Made by a program: the position numbers and the translations under genes. This document shows, in pieces, positions 36,280 through 45,056 of a DNA stretch of 64,000 nt (positions are counted from its first letter, which is position 1; every line of letters starts with the position of its first letter). Under the pieces are notes generated by a model, which was not told the origin of the DNA, searched no databases, and saw only the letters and a program-made list of their open reading frames with translations. Source of the stretch: an uncultured Robinsoniella sp. (GTDB lineage: Bacteria; Bacillota; Clostridia; Lachnospirales; Lachnospiraceae). Where the stretch lies: positions 62,001 to 126,000 of the forward strand of contig UQGG01000002.1 of NCBI GenBank assembly GCA_900540475.1, given 5' to 3'.

Positions 36280-37167
36280 TTAGATTATATTTTTCATCTT
36301 TAATATATGGGTAAGTTCCATTTCATACTCATCGCCAGATGTTGTTCCCAGGCGTACCGAAGGTTTCGTCTTCCCATGAAAATCACTCCCCATGGTTTTT
36401 ATCATTCCCAGACGATCCGCCAGTTTACAGTAATACACCGTCTGTTCTGAATTATGATAGCTGCTGTAAGCCTCAATTCCTTCCACACCGCAGTTGTGCA
36501 TATAACGTATCATCTCTACGTCTCTCTGAACGGTATTAACAGGGTGGGCAATAACGGCAGTTCCCCCTGTATCCCGGATCAGCTTCACTGCTTCTTCAAA
36601 GGAAATATAATTTACCGGTATAAATGCCGGTTTCCCCTGTGCGCAGAAATCCCAAAAGAAATTTAAACACGGATTATCACACCTGCTACCGCCAGGAAAA
36701 TATGGCTTCATCAGCGGATTACTCTGGTTGCAAGCATCCGACAAGGCTGCTTCTGCTATCATTTCTCCCACCACAACACCGCCTTTGGCAAGTTCCATAA
36801 CCTTAGCATCCTCAAACTGAATCCCCATATCATGGAGCATTTTCATTCTTAAGGAAGAGGATTTCTGCTTCTGACCCAGAATATTTTGTTCTATATCAAG
36901 GTAGCGCCTGTCCGTTATATCTATCCCATATCCCAGTAAATGAAGATCCACACCATCACAGATGCAATCCAGTTCCACGCCATTTATAACAGTGATCCCG
37001 TAACTTTTGGCTGCTTCTTTCATCTGTGCCACTCCACTGACAGAATTATGGTCTGTCAGCGACACTATATTAAGCTCCGCTCTGCTACACAATTCTGCCA
37101 GTTTCTCCGGGGGGAATTCACCATCCAGACTAATATCCGAGTGCATATGAAGATCCATATATCCCAT
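36280..37167 (-). CDS. PHP domain metal-dependent phosphoesterase
   Basis: 295 residues. The PHP metal site is complete: DLHMHSD (5-11), LTDHNS (~38), INGVELDC (~62), HLLGYGID (~75), IAHPVN (~198) and DFHG (~262). Close to the YciV/TrpH-like group that hydrolyses nucleotide 3',5'-bisphosphates or short oligoribonucleotides. Insert between ~115 and 165 has several cysteines. Ribosome-binding site AGGAGGG. Short gap to the upstream acetyltransferase gene, perhaps one operon. Confidence 0.92.
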   Translation of the reverse strand: MGYMDLHMHSDISLDGEFPPEKLAELCSRAELNIVSLTDHNSVSGVAQMKEAAKSYGITVINGVELDCICDGVDLHLLGYGIDITDRRYLDIEQNILGQKQKSSSLRMKMLHDMGIQFEDAKVMELAKGGVVVGEMIAEAALSDACNQSNPLMKPYFPGGSRCDNPCLNFFWDFCAQGKPAFIPVNYISFEEAVKLIRDTGGTAVIAHPVNTVQRDVEMIRYMHNCGVEGIEAYSSYHNSEQTVYYCKLADRLGMIKTMGSDFHGKTKPSVRLGTTSGDEYEMELTHILKMKNII

Positions 37168-37219
37168 ATTCCCCTCCTTTTGGTAAACCGATTCGTGCGT
37201 TCTCTATTTCTTCTATTCC

Positions 37220-37861
37220 CTAAATGTGGAATTCCTCATCAACTTTTCTGTCCTTTGTATAATATTCTTTGTCCCGTTCCGTAATCTGACGCAGAACCCT
37301 GCATGGGTTTCCTACCGCCACCACGTCTGCCGGGATGTCGTGGGTAACCACGCTGCCTGCACCGATAACCGAATTCTTTCCAATGCGGACTCCCGGTAGA
37401 ATTACCACATTAGATCCAATCCAAACATCATCTTCGATCACAACCGGAATAGAGAATTGAGTTCCCTTGCGGCGGAATTCATAATCCACCGGATGTCCGG
37501 TCGCGGAAATTGTAACATTCGGAGCAATCATAACATGATCGCCAATGTACACGTCAATGTCATCTACAATCGTAAGATTAAAGTTGGCATAAAAATAATC
37601 TCCGATATGAACATTACATCCGTAAGACATAAATACCGGCGCTTCAATCCAGATATCTTTTCCCATTTCTCCAAGCAGTTTTTCTAATATTTCTTTTTTA
37701 GCCTTTAGATCAGAAGGACGTGTTGCATTATAATCAAAAATCAATTCTTTGCAGTCCTGTCTCTGCTTTTCAATCAATTTCTCGTATTTCTGATCTTCTT
37801 CGCTTTTATTTCCTGCTTCGTAATATAAAAATCCTTTTTCCATACGTTCTTTTAATGTCAT
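37220..37861 (-). CDS. Sugar O-acetyltransferase (maltose/galactoside type, left-handed beta-helix)
   Basis: About 213 residues. N-terminal Mac domain (MEKGFLYYEAGN), then hexapeptide repeats forming a left-handed beta-helix with the active-site histidine in SATGHPVDYEFR. Transfers acetyl from acetyl-CoA to sugars in the cytoplasm. ATG 37861 is preceded by GGAGG; an ATG at 37873 overlaps that site. Three bases or so after the GreA-like gene's... upstream neighbour, so the two are probably co-transcribed. Confidence 0.92.
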   Translation of the reverse strand: MTLKERMEKGFLYYEAGNKSEEDQKYEKLIEKQRQDCKELIFDYNATRPSDLKAKKEILEKLLGEMGKDIWIEAPVFMSYGCNVHIGDYFYANFNLTIVDDIDVYIGDHVMIAPNVTISATGHPVDYEFRRKGTQFSIPVVIEDDVWIGSNVVILPGVRIGKNSVIGAGSVVTHDIPADVVAVGNPCRVLRQITERDKEYYTKDRKVDEEFHI

Positions 37862-37876
37862 CTCTGCCTCCATATT

Positions 37877-38380
37877 TTAAAAACTTCTGATTTGATCCGC
37901 CGCATCTTCCACGGTTTTCTCAATCGACCGAATCACAATATAATATCCATAACTGTCATTTACCCGGATAAATATGCGGTCATTTACCTTGTGTCCCATA
38001 ATTGCCTTTCCAATGGGAGATTCCGTACTGATTAACCCCTTCATGGAATTTCCTCTGATAGATGTAACCAGCCTGAATTTCTCTGATGCCTCATCTTCTT
38101 CAAAATATACTTCAACCGTATTATTCAGCCCTACTTCATCTTCCTTGGAGTCATCGGTTATAATCTCTGCTGTTTTAAGCATCCGTTCCAGATAACGGAT
38201 TCTGCTTTCATTTTTGTTCTTGTCCTTTTTCGCCGCATGGTATTCAAAATTTTCACTCAGATCTCCATGGGCTCTGGCTTCCTTTACTGCTTCCAGTGCT
38301 TCTTTGCGCACCACCAGCTTACGGTGTTCGATTTCTTCTTCAATCTTCATTACATCGCTTCTCGTTAGCTTTTCCCGCAT
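37877..38380 (-). CDS. GreA/GreB family transcript cleavage factor
   Basis: 167 residues. N-terminal coiled-coil with the tip acidic pair in ARAHGDLSENFEYHAAK, as in GreA, and a C-terminal FKBP-like domain (STESPIGKAIMGHKVNDRIF). It rescues backtracked RNA polymerase by promoting RNA cleavage. Start ATG 38380 with AAGGAG. A second GreA is usual elsewhere in Lachnospiraceae genomes, so this may be a paralogue. A degenerate 33-bp tandem repeat lies just upstream. Confidence 0.93.
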   Translation of the reverse strand: MREKLTRSDVMKIEEEIEHRKLVVRKEALEAVKEARAHGDLSENFEYHAAKKDKNKNESRIRYLERMLKTAEIITDDSKEDEVGLNNTVEVYFEEDEASEKFRLVTSIRGNSMKGLISTESPIGKAIMGHKVNDRIFIRVNDSYGYYIVIRSIEKTVEDAADQIRSF

Positions 38381-38399
38381 TGTAGCTCCTTTCATTCAG

Positions 38400-38610
38400 A
38401 TTAATTTATTTTTATCATTCGTTCAAGGTTCGTTCCTCGTTAATCTTACCGCTTCCTGACCCGTTTCTCGTTAATTTTGCTAGTTCGAGACTGGTTTCTT
38501 GTTCATTCTTTGCTGGTTCCTGACCTATTTCTATTAATTCTATGCCGGTTCCTGATTCATATCTTGCTAATTCTTTGCTGGTGTCTGATTCAAATCTTGC
38601 TAATTCCATA
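38400..38610 (-). repeat. Degenerate 33-bp tandem repeat
   Basis: At least four degenerate units of about 33 bp (plus-strand starts near 38479, 38512, 38544 and 38577), each beginning like GCTGGTTCCTGA and ending like TTGCTAATTC. The minus frame is open for 64 codons and shows an 11-residue pattern such as ELARYESGT, but there is no ribosome-binding site, so coding is doubtful. It sits upstream of the GreA-like gene, in its leader region. Confidence 0.65.
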
Positions 38611-38791
38611 TTTTTCTGTTAATGATGCCCATTATATACTATCCGGCTCTGTTTGTCATTGCATTTTTTTGAGGAATTTTCGTATGTAAGTTTATAGAAC
38701 AATTGGTATTATCACTTCTTACCGTTTCATTATTCTACTTTTTTATATATGGATTTGGGGTTCCATCCTGCTCAGAAAACCCCTTATAAAA

Positions 38792-39640
38792 CTATCCAAT
38801 GCTATACGATTCCTTACGGAATAATTTACGATACTCCGCCGGGGAAACACCGTAATGCCTTTTAAACTGGATATAAAAGGTCTGCCTGGAATTCATCCCA
38901 ATCAGCGGATCTATCTCCCCAATGGGAATCGGGGAATTTTCTAACAGATCTTTTGCCGCTTCCATCCTGCATTCCATCACATACTGCCAGATTGTACTTC
39001 CCGTTTCCCGTTTGAAAATCCGTTCCATATAGGTGGAATTTAAATGAATCTGGTCAGCTATCTCCTGGATATTAGAGAGTTTGCAGAAATAATTTCTGAT
39101 ATACTCCTTTATCTGGGCTATGTATGCCTTCACAGAAGGATTTTTGCTGTAAAAGGCGTCTGCTGTATCCATCAAAAATTTGTTTGTCAGTGTGGCAATA
39201 TAAAGTTCCCGGTTTTTATCCTGGCATTCACTGTGGAGCTTTCCGAAATCTTCAAGCAGCAGATGTGCATCTTCAATCACGCTGCATCCATTCAGCTGGT
39301 GCAGAAATTCCCCCAGCTGCCTGTCATGTTCTGCCAGAGCAGAAAAAGAAATCGCGGGCAGTTTCACTTCCTTTAACCGGAACTCCCCTCCCATAACCGT
39401 ACAGGGCACACTCCTGTCAAAAATTTTCTGATGTGGTATCTGACCTTCTATAACAATCATATTTTTCTTTTTTAGACGGTATTCTTTATCACCAACGATA
39501 TAACTACAGGCGCCTTCCAGGATATAATTTATCTCCAGGCCTCCATGGGAATGCTTTTCCATACTGTAACATTTCCAGTTTCCATTTACGTAACAATGTG
39601 CGGGCCAGAGGATCTGATTTTGTGCATTTGTACTTATCAT
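38792..39640 (-). CDS. AraC family transcriptional regulator
   Basis: 282 residues. N-terminal cupin sensor domain (EKHSHGGLEINYILEGACSY) and a C-terminal pair of helix-turn-helix motifs (LSNIQEIADQIHLNSTYMER and the GMNSRQTFYIQFKRHYGVSP end). Cupin-type AraC proteins usually respond to sugars or small carbon sources. Divergent from the aldo/keto reductase gene 116 bp away, its likely target. Ribosome-binding site GGAGAAA. Confidence 0.94.
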   Translation of the reverse strand: MISTNAQNQILWPAHCYVNGNWKCYSMEKHSHGGLEINYILEGACSYIVGDKEYRLKKKNMIVIEGQIPHQKIFDRSVPCTVMGGEFRLKEVKLPAISFSALAEHDRQLGEFLHQLNGCSVIEDAHLLLEDFGKLHSECQDKNRELYIATLTNKFLMDTADAFYSKNPSVKAYIAQIKEYIRNYFCKLSNIQEIADQIHLNSTYMERIFKRETGSTIWQYVMECRMEAAKDLLENSPIPIGEIDPLIGMNSRQTFYIQFKRHYGVSPAEYRKLFRKESYSIG

Positions 39641-39756
39641 AATTTTCTCCTATGTTAAAAATACAAACCTATCATAAAACATCCAGTCTGAAAAGTCCAT
39701 AGTATAAACTACTTTTCTGATATAAAATGTATAAAAAATCTGAAAGGAAATAAATC

Positions 39757-40758
39757 ATGTACACAGCTGATCCTACAAGATACGACAATAAAATGCAATA
39801 CCATAAATGCGGAAACAGCGGCCTGTATCTCCCTGCGCTGTCTCTGGGAATGTGGCACAATTTTGGTTCCGTCAATAACTTAGAAGATATGAAAAAAATC
39901 CTGTTCACTGCATTTGATAACGGAATTACCCATTTTGACCTGGCTAACAATTACGGTCCGGTCTATGGCAGCGCTGAAACAAATATGGGACAAATCCTGA
40001 AATCTGACCTGATGCAGTATAGGGATGAACTGATTATTTCTTCCAAGGCTGGATACGATATGTGGAAAGGTCCTTACGGAAACGGCGGATCCCGCAAATA
40101 CCTCACCGCCAGCCTGGATCAGAGCCTGCATAAAATGGGGCTTGATTATGTAGATATCTTTTACCACCACAGACCCGACCCCGACACCCCCCTGGAAGAA
40201 ACCATGCTGGCACTTGACCAGATCGTCCGTCAGGGAAAAGCTTTATACGTAGGCATATCTAATTATAAAAAAGAAGAAGCCAGCAAAGCTTATGCAATCT
40301 TAAAAGATCTGAAAACACCATTTGTCATCCACCAGCCATCCTATTCCATGCTAAACAGATGGATCGAGGAAGACGGGTTAAAAGATTTCTTATTTGAACA
40401 CGGTATCGGATGCATCGCATTCAGCCCGCTTCAGCAAGGCATCCTAACCGGTAAATATTTAAACGGCATCCCATCTGATTCCCGAATCGGCAACCAGAAA
40501 AGTCCTTATTTACATGCACAAGATTTAAAGGCGGAAATGCTGGAAAAAGTTAGGGGATTAAATGAAATTGCAGCAAACAGAGGACAGTCACTGACGCAGA
40601 TGGCGCTTGCCTGGATTTTAAGAGATGGAAAAGTGACTTCTGTACTCATCGGCGCAAGTAAGCCGGATCAGATTCTGGAAAATATAAAGGCTCTGGAAAA
40701 CACCTCTTTTACGGAAGAAGAATTAAAGCAGATAGATGGTATTGTGGGACAACCCTAA
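39757..40758 (+). CDS. Aldo/keto reductase, L-glyceraldehyde-3-phosphate reductase type (YghZ-like)
   Basis: 333 residues, TIM-barrel. THFDLANNYGP holds the catalytic Asp and Tyr, IISSKAGYDMW the Lys and DIFYHHRPDPDTPLEE the His; SVLIGASKPDQI near the end binds NADPH. The N-terminal pattern fits the YghZ subgroup, which reduces L-glyceraldehyde 3-phosphate or methylglyoxal. Ribosome-binding site AAAGGA. Probably controlled by the divergent AraC regulator. Confidence 0.94.
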   Translation: MYTADPTRYDNKMQYHKCGNSGLYLPALSLGMWHNFGSVNNLEDMKKILFTAFDNGITHFDLANNYGPVYGSAETNMGQILKSDLMQYRDELIISSKAGYDMWKGPYGNGGSRKYLTASLDQSLHKMGLDYVDIFYHHRPDPDTPLEETMLALDQIVRQGKALYVGISNYKKEEASKAYAILKDLKTPFVIHQPSYSMLNRWIEEDGLKDFLFEHGIGCIAFSPLQQGILTGKYLNGIPSDSRIGNQKSPYLHAQDLKAEMLEKVRGLNEIAANRGQSLTQMALAWILRDGKVTSVLIGASKPDQILENIKALENTSFTEEELKQIDGIVGQP

Positions 40759-40792
40759 ATTTTGCATGGGGCTGTATTCCTAAAATAAAAGA

Positions 40793-40839
40793 AGCAAAAG
40801 AGGTTAGAAACCCTATTTGGTTATCTGACCTCTTTTGCT
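40793..40839 (+). terminator. Bidirectional Rho-independent terminator
   Basis: Perfect 12-bp stem AGCAAAAGAGGT (40793-40804) with ACCTCTTTTGCT (40828-40839) and an inner AACC/GGTT step. Lies between the reductase and the convergent GTPase-nuclease gene. Confidence 0.82.
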
Positions 40840-40885
40840 GTACTCCTGCCCATATAAAAATATGAAATGATGGTAACCACTTCAA

Positions 40886-43591
40886 TTATTTTATCTCTTT
40901 CTTCCCCAGCCGCACATCCTCCATATAATCAGCCATTTCATCCGACATATGGTTAAACAGATAATTCCGGCTGTTCTGCCGTTTCGCCAGACATTCATTG
41001 CGAATCTCCTGATTCACGATTTCAATTTCCTCTTTCAGACCTCTTGCAGAAAGCAGATTCCCCCCCTGTCCCATGATAATTACCTGTTCCAGGCGGTCAG
41101 AAGTGGCCACGGTTACATGATATTTTCTTCCGATCTCATGCACTACCTTTTCAATGTACTGGTCTGCCGTCTCCGCTTCCTTTGTATAAACTACATGGAT
41201 ATTATTGTACAGAAGCACCTCTCCAATATTTCCTTCTACCTTATAAGCATCAAAAACCAGGATCAGGGTACACTTTTTATATCCCTGATAATTACATAAT
41301 ATATCCATCAGCTTATTTCTGGCACTCTCTATATTCACTTCAGCCAGATCTTTGAGTTCATCCCAGGAAAAGATGATATTATAGCCATCCACCAGCAGAT
41401 ATTCATCCTGCCCATCCTGTTTTTGCCTGATCTTTACTTTCGGCTCTGCTTTTTGTTCAAAGGAACTGCGAAACGTAGAATCACTTCTTTCCCGCTTAAT
41501 CGGTCCAAATGTCCTGACAAAGATCTCCTCTAATTCTTTTTCACTTTGCCAGGACCCGGACTCCCCCGGCGCTGACGACAGGGGTATCTCTTCTGAAATA
41601 TCCTCTTTTTCCTTCTCAAGGGCTAACCCGCTCTCCACATGCATATATTCCTGCACCTGATCCCACTTTACCACAAATCCTGCCCCATGAGAGCAGAAAA
41701 CAGACCCGGTAGGATTTTCCAGATCATGCTCTGAATCATACCCAATGGCTTCCATGACTTCATCAGCATTATGGCACGGTGCATATCCTTTCAGTGTACA
41801 AAAAAGCCTGCCACTTCCTCTTGTATATGAGATGACCTCTTTTTGGTAATCCCGCATGGTTACTACCGGAGCCGTTCCCGAAAGAACAGACATTTCTCCT
41901 TCCGGCAGAGGCGTTCCAAATGTCCCATGCATTTTCTGCATGTCCGCCAATGCCCTGCCTATCATTTCCGACGGAACTTCTAAGCGGTACTCATAGTACG
42001 GTTCCAGCAAAATACTTTTTGCTTTCTTTAATCCCTGTCGGACAGCACGGTAAGTCGCCTGTCTGAAATCTCCGCCTTCTGTATGTTTGATGTGCGCACG
42101 CCCCGTAATTACCGTAATCTTCATATCGGTAACCGGAGAACCTGTCAGTACCCCTATGTGTTCTTTTTCTTCCAGATGCGTCAAAATAAGTCTCTGCCAG
42201 TTTCGGTCCAGAATATCTTCACTGCAGGCTGTGGCAAACTGCAAGCCGCTTCCTGCCTCCAACGGCTCCATCAGCAAATGAACTTCCGCATAGTGGCGGA
42301 GCGGTTCAAAATGCCCCACTCCTTCTACTGCTTCCTGTATAGTTTCTTTATATAAAATATTCCCGGTGCCAAATTCAACCGCCACACCAAATCGTTCCTT
42401 AATCAGGCTTTTTAAGACCTCGATCTGCACCTCTCCCATAAGCTGTGCATGAATCTCATTTAACTGTTCATTCCATACAATATGCAGCAACGGATCTTCT
42501 TCTTCCAGCTGGCGCAGCTGCAGAAGCATACGGTGGACGTCACTGTCCGGGGGCAGCTGGATCTGATAGGTCAGAACCGGTTCTAAAACGGGAACCTCCG
42601 ATGCCGCTTCTATTCCCAATCCCTCACCCGGATAAGTTTTACTAAGACCGGTAATTGCACACACACTTCCAGCCTCTGCTTCATTTACCATCTCATATCT
42701 GCTGCCGGAATAAATGCGGATCTGATCTGCCTTTTCCTCCCAATATTCAGATTGTTTCCCGGTTTCTGCTTCAGCACTTAGCCTGGAACCATTTGACAAA
42801 AGGGTTTTCACCTTCAGGCTTCCCCCCGTAATTTTCATATAAGTCAGCCGGCTTCCCTGGTCATCTCTTGCAATCTTATAAACTTTTGCACCAAACGTCT
42901 CCGGAAATACCGGCGGTACCATATATGTTTCCAAACCTTTTAAGAATTCTTCCACACCGGTAAGTTTAAGCGCAGATCCAAAGAAACACGGAAACACTTT
43001 TCTTGCCTGTATCAATCTGATAATTTCTCTATTTTCTATTCTGCCTGTTTCCAGATAATGCTCCAGGGCTGATTCATCGCACATTGCCAGATTTTCCATA
43101 AAATCTTCTCCATCTTGGGAAGTTCCAAAATCCATGCACCCTTCATCCAGCCTTTTCTTCAACTCCTTCAGAAGTGCCTCCTGGTCCGTCCCAATCTGAT
43201 CCATTTTATTTACAAATAGAACCACAGGAATCTGATAGCCTGACAGCAGCCTCCATAACGTCTGGGTATGCCCCTGAACCCCATCGGCGCCATTTATCAC
43301 AAGAATTGCATAATCCAGTACCTGAAGCGTTCGCTCCATTTCCGCTGAAAAGTCCACGTGCCCCGGAGTATCCAGAAGCGTTACCTGGGTTTCTCCTAAC
43401 TGAAACACCGCCTGTTTGGAGAATATAGTAATCCCTCTTTCCCGTTCCAGTTCATAGGTATCTAAAAATGCGTTTCCATAGTCTACTCTTCCCAAATTCC
43501 TAATACTGCCGCTCAGATACAGCATACTCTCAGACAACGTAGTCTTACCTGCATCTACATGAGCTAAAATTCCAATCACTAATTTTTTCAT
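40886..43591 (-). CDS. TetM-type ribosomal-protection GTPase fused to a YacP/Rae1-type NYN ribonuclease
   Basis: 901 residues. Residues 1-~690 are a complete EF-G/TetM-like GTPase: P-loop AHVDAGKT (10-17), RGITI switch (52-56), DTPGH with catalytic His (74-78), NKMD (128-131), and C-terminal domains III-V. The domain IV loop reads GRAHIKHTEGGDFRQATYRA, without the YYSPVST tip of TetM. After a charged linker (~690-729), residues 730-901 match YacP/Rae1: VDGYNII (Asp735), VFDAYK (Asp781), ETADQYIE (Asp810), ATSDRLEQ (Asp832), MGQGG and SAR. Rae1 of Bacillus cuts mRNA in the ribosomal A site, so both halves target the ribosome. Start ATG 43591 is the best of three close starts. Not certain to confer tetracycline resistance. 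Confidence 0.93.
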   Translation of the reverse strand: MKKLVIGILAHVDAGKTTLSESMLYLSGSIRNLGRVDYGNAFLDTYELERERGITIFSKQAVFQLGETQVTLLDTPGHVDFSAEMERTLQVLDYAILVINGADGVQGHTQTLWRLLSGYQIPVVLFVNKMDQIGTDQEALLKELKKRLDEGCMDFGTSQDGEDFMENLAMCDESALEHYLETGRIENREIIRLIQARKVFPCFFGSALKLTGVEEFLKGLETYMVPPVFPETFGAKVYKIARDDQGSRLTYMKITGGSLKVKTLLSNGSRLSAEAETGKQSEYWEEKADQIRIYSGSRYEMVNEAEAGSVCAITGLSKTYPGEGLGIEAASEVPVLEPVLTYQIQLPPDSDVHRMLLQLRQLEEEDPLLHIVWNEQLNEIHAQLMGEVQIEVLKSLIKERFGVAVEFGTGNILYKETIQEAVEGVGHFEPLRHYAEVHLLMEPLEAGSGLQFATACSEDILDRNWQRLILTHLEEKEHIGVLTGSPVTDMKITVITGRAHIKHTEGGDFRQATYRAVRQGLKKAKSILLEPYYEYRLEVPSEMIGRALADMQKMHGTFGTPLPEGEMSVLSGTAPVVTMRDYQKEVISYTRGSGRLFCTLKGYAPCHNADEVMEAIGYDSEHDLENPTGSVFCSHGAGFVVKWDQVQEYMHVESGLALEKEKEDISEEIPLSSAPGESGSWQSEKELEEIFVRTFGPIKRERSDSTFRSSFEQKAEPKVKIRQKQDGQDEYLLVDGYNIIFSWDELKDLAEVNIESARNKLMDILCNYQGYKKCTLILVFDAYKVEGNIGEVLLYNNIHVVYTKEAETADQYIEKVVHEIGRKYHVTVATSDRLEQVIIMGQGGNLLSARGLKEEIEIVNQEIRNECLAKRQNSRNYLFNHMSDEMADYMEDVRLGKKEIK

Positions 43592-43640
43592 TTGCATTCT
43601 CACTTATATCATATTACTTTATTTTAATCTTTTTATCCTT

Positions 43641-43680
43641 GAGCGAGTTTTAAGCTGCTTTCTTGCAGCTGAATAAAAAT
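43641..43680 (+). repeat. Dispersed palindromic repeat, copy F
   Basis: GAGCGAGTTTTAAGCTGC then TTTCTTGCAGCTGAATAAAA; the middle AGCTGC-TTTCTT-GCAGCT is a perfect 6-bp inverted repeat and matches the core GCTTTCTGRCAGCT of copies A and B. It lies upstream of the GTPase-nuclease gene. Confidence 0.5.
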
Positions 43681-43744
43681 ATTATAACATTCCTGTCCCA
43701 TGATGACCATTATAAAGTAAAATAAAATATTGAAAACCGTTTAA

Positions 43745-43771
43745 AAGCCCCTCCGCTATGCGAAGAGGCCT
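43745..43771 (-). terminator. Rho-independent terminator of the sigma/anti-sigma operon
   Basis: Twelve-base stem (43745-43756 with 43760-43771, including G-T pairs) and a three-base loop, followed by TTTTAA on the minus strand. Confidence 0.78.
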
Positions 43772-43805
43772 TTATTTATGCATTATTTCATACCGTCATC
43801 CTGTT

Positions 43806-45056
43806 TTATTCCACATCAACTTCTGCACTGAACATTGATTTTTCCTTGGCTATATTCATATCTTCCTCTTTTATAATTGCTCCTGGTTCATTTGACATAA
43901 AGATAGACAGTTTAGATATATCCATTCCTTTTACCGCGAAGACAGCTTTCTCATTATCCCAGTTTTTCGGAAGCAGATAGCTGCCATCCTGGTTAAAAAC
44001 ACTTATTTCTGAATATTCATACTGCTTTTCTTCCAGCATCTCTTCGTATGTAACCGGCAGTGTTCCACCATCTGCTGTATCTATGCCCTTTTCTCTCCAT
44101 CCATTTTCAAAGTCCTCTCTTGTAAACTCCTCTTCCGTCAATGTTGTATATGGTACCTGGGAATACACAACCAGTTGATATGGCGACAGAAAGATTTTTT
44201 GAATGCCATAACCATTTTTTGCATTCTGATCCACCGTAATCTCTTTTGTATGCTCCAGGTCTACCCGATACGGAATGGAAAACTTCCAATTTCCTTCTGT
44301 TCTATGAGATGCTCCATTGTCATCACTGTCTGCATCCTCTATATTATCATATCCAATTTGTGCCAACTCCAGCTGAAGAACTCCATCCTGATTGATCTGT
44401 GTCTGTAAATCCAGCTTTAAAAGCCCCACAAATGTATGATCATCTACCGCCTCTCCTTCAAAGCTATTTAAATCCAGACTTTCGGAAATGCCTTCTCCTT
44501 CCAGAAACCAACTGCCTTTTGTATAGATATTTTGAGCGGCGGTTCCCTTCTCATTCATAAAGGTGCTGGTATAGAATTCCGGCATTTTGGTCATGCCGCC
44601 TTCATCCGTCTGTATTCTGGCAGTCAGATAAATAGAATATCCATCGCAGTATACCTCAGATGCTGTAATTTTTACGCCTCCGTCTGTAGCCGTATATTTC
44701 GTATCTGTGACTTCAGTTTCCGATGTACTTTCCATTTCAGTAGTCAGAATCTGTGCCTTGTCTTTGTATTCGCCTGAAAATGTTACCTTCTCCTCCACTC
44801 TTTCAAAAATCTTGCCTATGATTGGAATTTTAGCGGCAAGTGCCGGATTCGCATAACAAAATCCGGTTCCGAATATTAAAACTGCAGCTGCACCTGCTGC
44901 GGCTTTCCTCCATTTACTCCATACATTTCTTTTTTGTTCCGGTAGTCCCGGCAGATTATTAAGCGTATCTTCGAACTTTTCAAAAACCTCTTCCGGTATC
45001 TCTATATCCTGCAATCCTTCAATAAACTCATCATACTTCTTCATATTGCGTTCCAT
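43806..45056 (-). CDS. Anti-sigma factor-like membrane protein with DUF4179 domain
   Basis: About 416 residues. A short cytoplasmic N-terminus (~1-50), one membrane segment (~51-72, AAAGAAAVLIFGTGFCYAN) and a large extracellular beta-rich domain of the DUF4179 type. Proteins with this plan pair with the adjacent ECF sigma factor and hold it at the membrane until a signal arrives (family inference). The start overlaps the end of the sigma gene by up to 26 bases; ATG 45056 and ATG 45044 are both possible, with AGGAAAGG nearby. Confidence 0.86.
   Translation of the reverse strand: MERNMKKYDEFIEGLQDIEIPEEVFEKFEDTLNNLPGLPEQKRNVWSKWRKAAAGAAAVLIFGTGFCYANPALAAKIPIIGKIFERVEEKVTFSGEYKDKAQILTTEMESTSETEVTDTKYTATDGGVKITASEVYCDGYSIYLTARIQTDEGGMTKMPEFYTSTFMNEKGTAAQNIYTKGSWFLEGEGISESLDLNSFEGEAVDDHTFVGLLKLDLQTQINQDGVLQLELAQIGYDNIEDADSDDNGASHRTEGNWKFSIPYRVDLEHTKEITVDQNAKNGYGIQKIFLSPYQLVVYSQVPYTTLTEEEFTREDFENGWREKGIDTADGGTLPVTYEEMLEEKQYEYSEISVFNQDGSYLLPKNWDNEKAVFAVKGMDISKLSIFMSNEPGAIIKEEDMNIAKEKSMFSAEVDVE

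Noticed and set aside
38477..38689. 70-codon plus-strand frame over the 33-bp repeat
   Set aside because: Frame stays open only because the repeat length is a multiple of three; no start signal.
40886..43591. Calling the fused protein a tetracycline resistance determinant
   Set aside because: The domain IV loop tip needed for drug release in TetM is different; similarity to TetM alone does not prove resistance.
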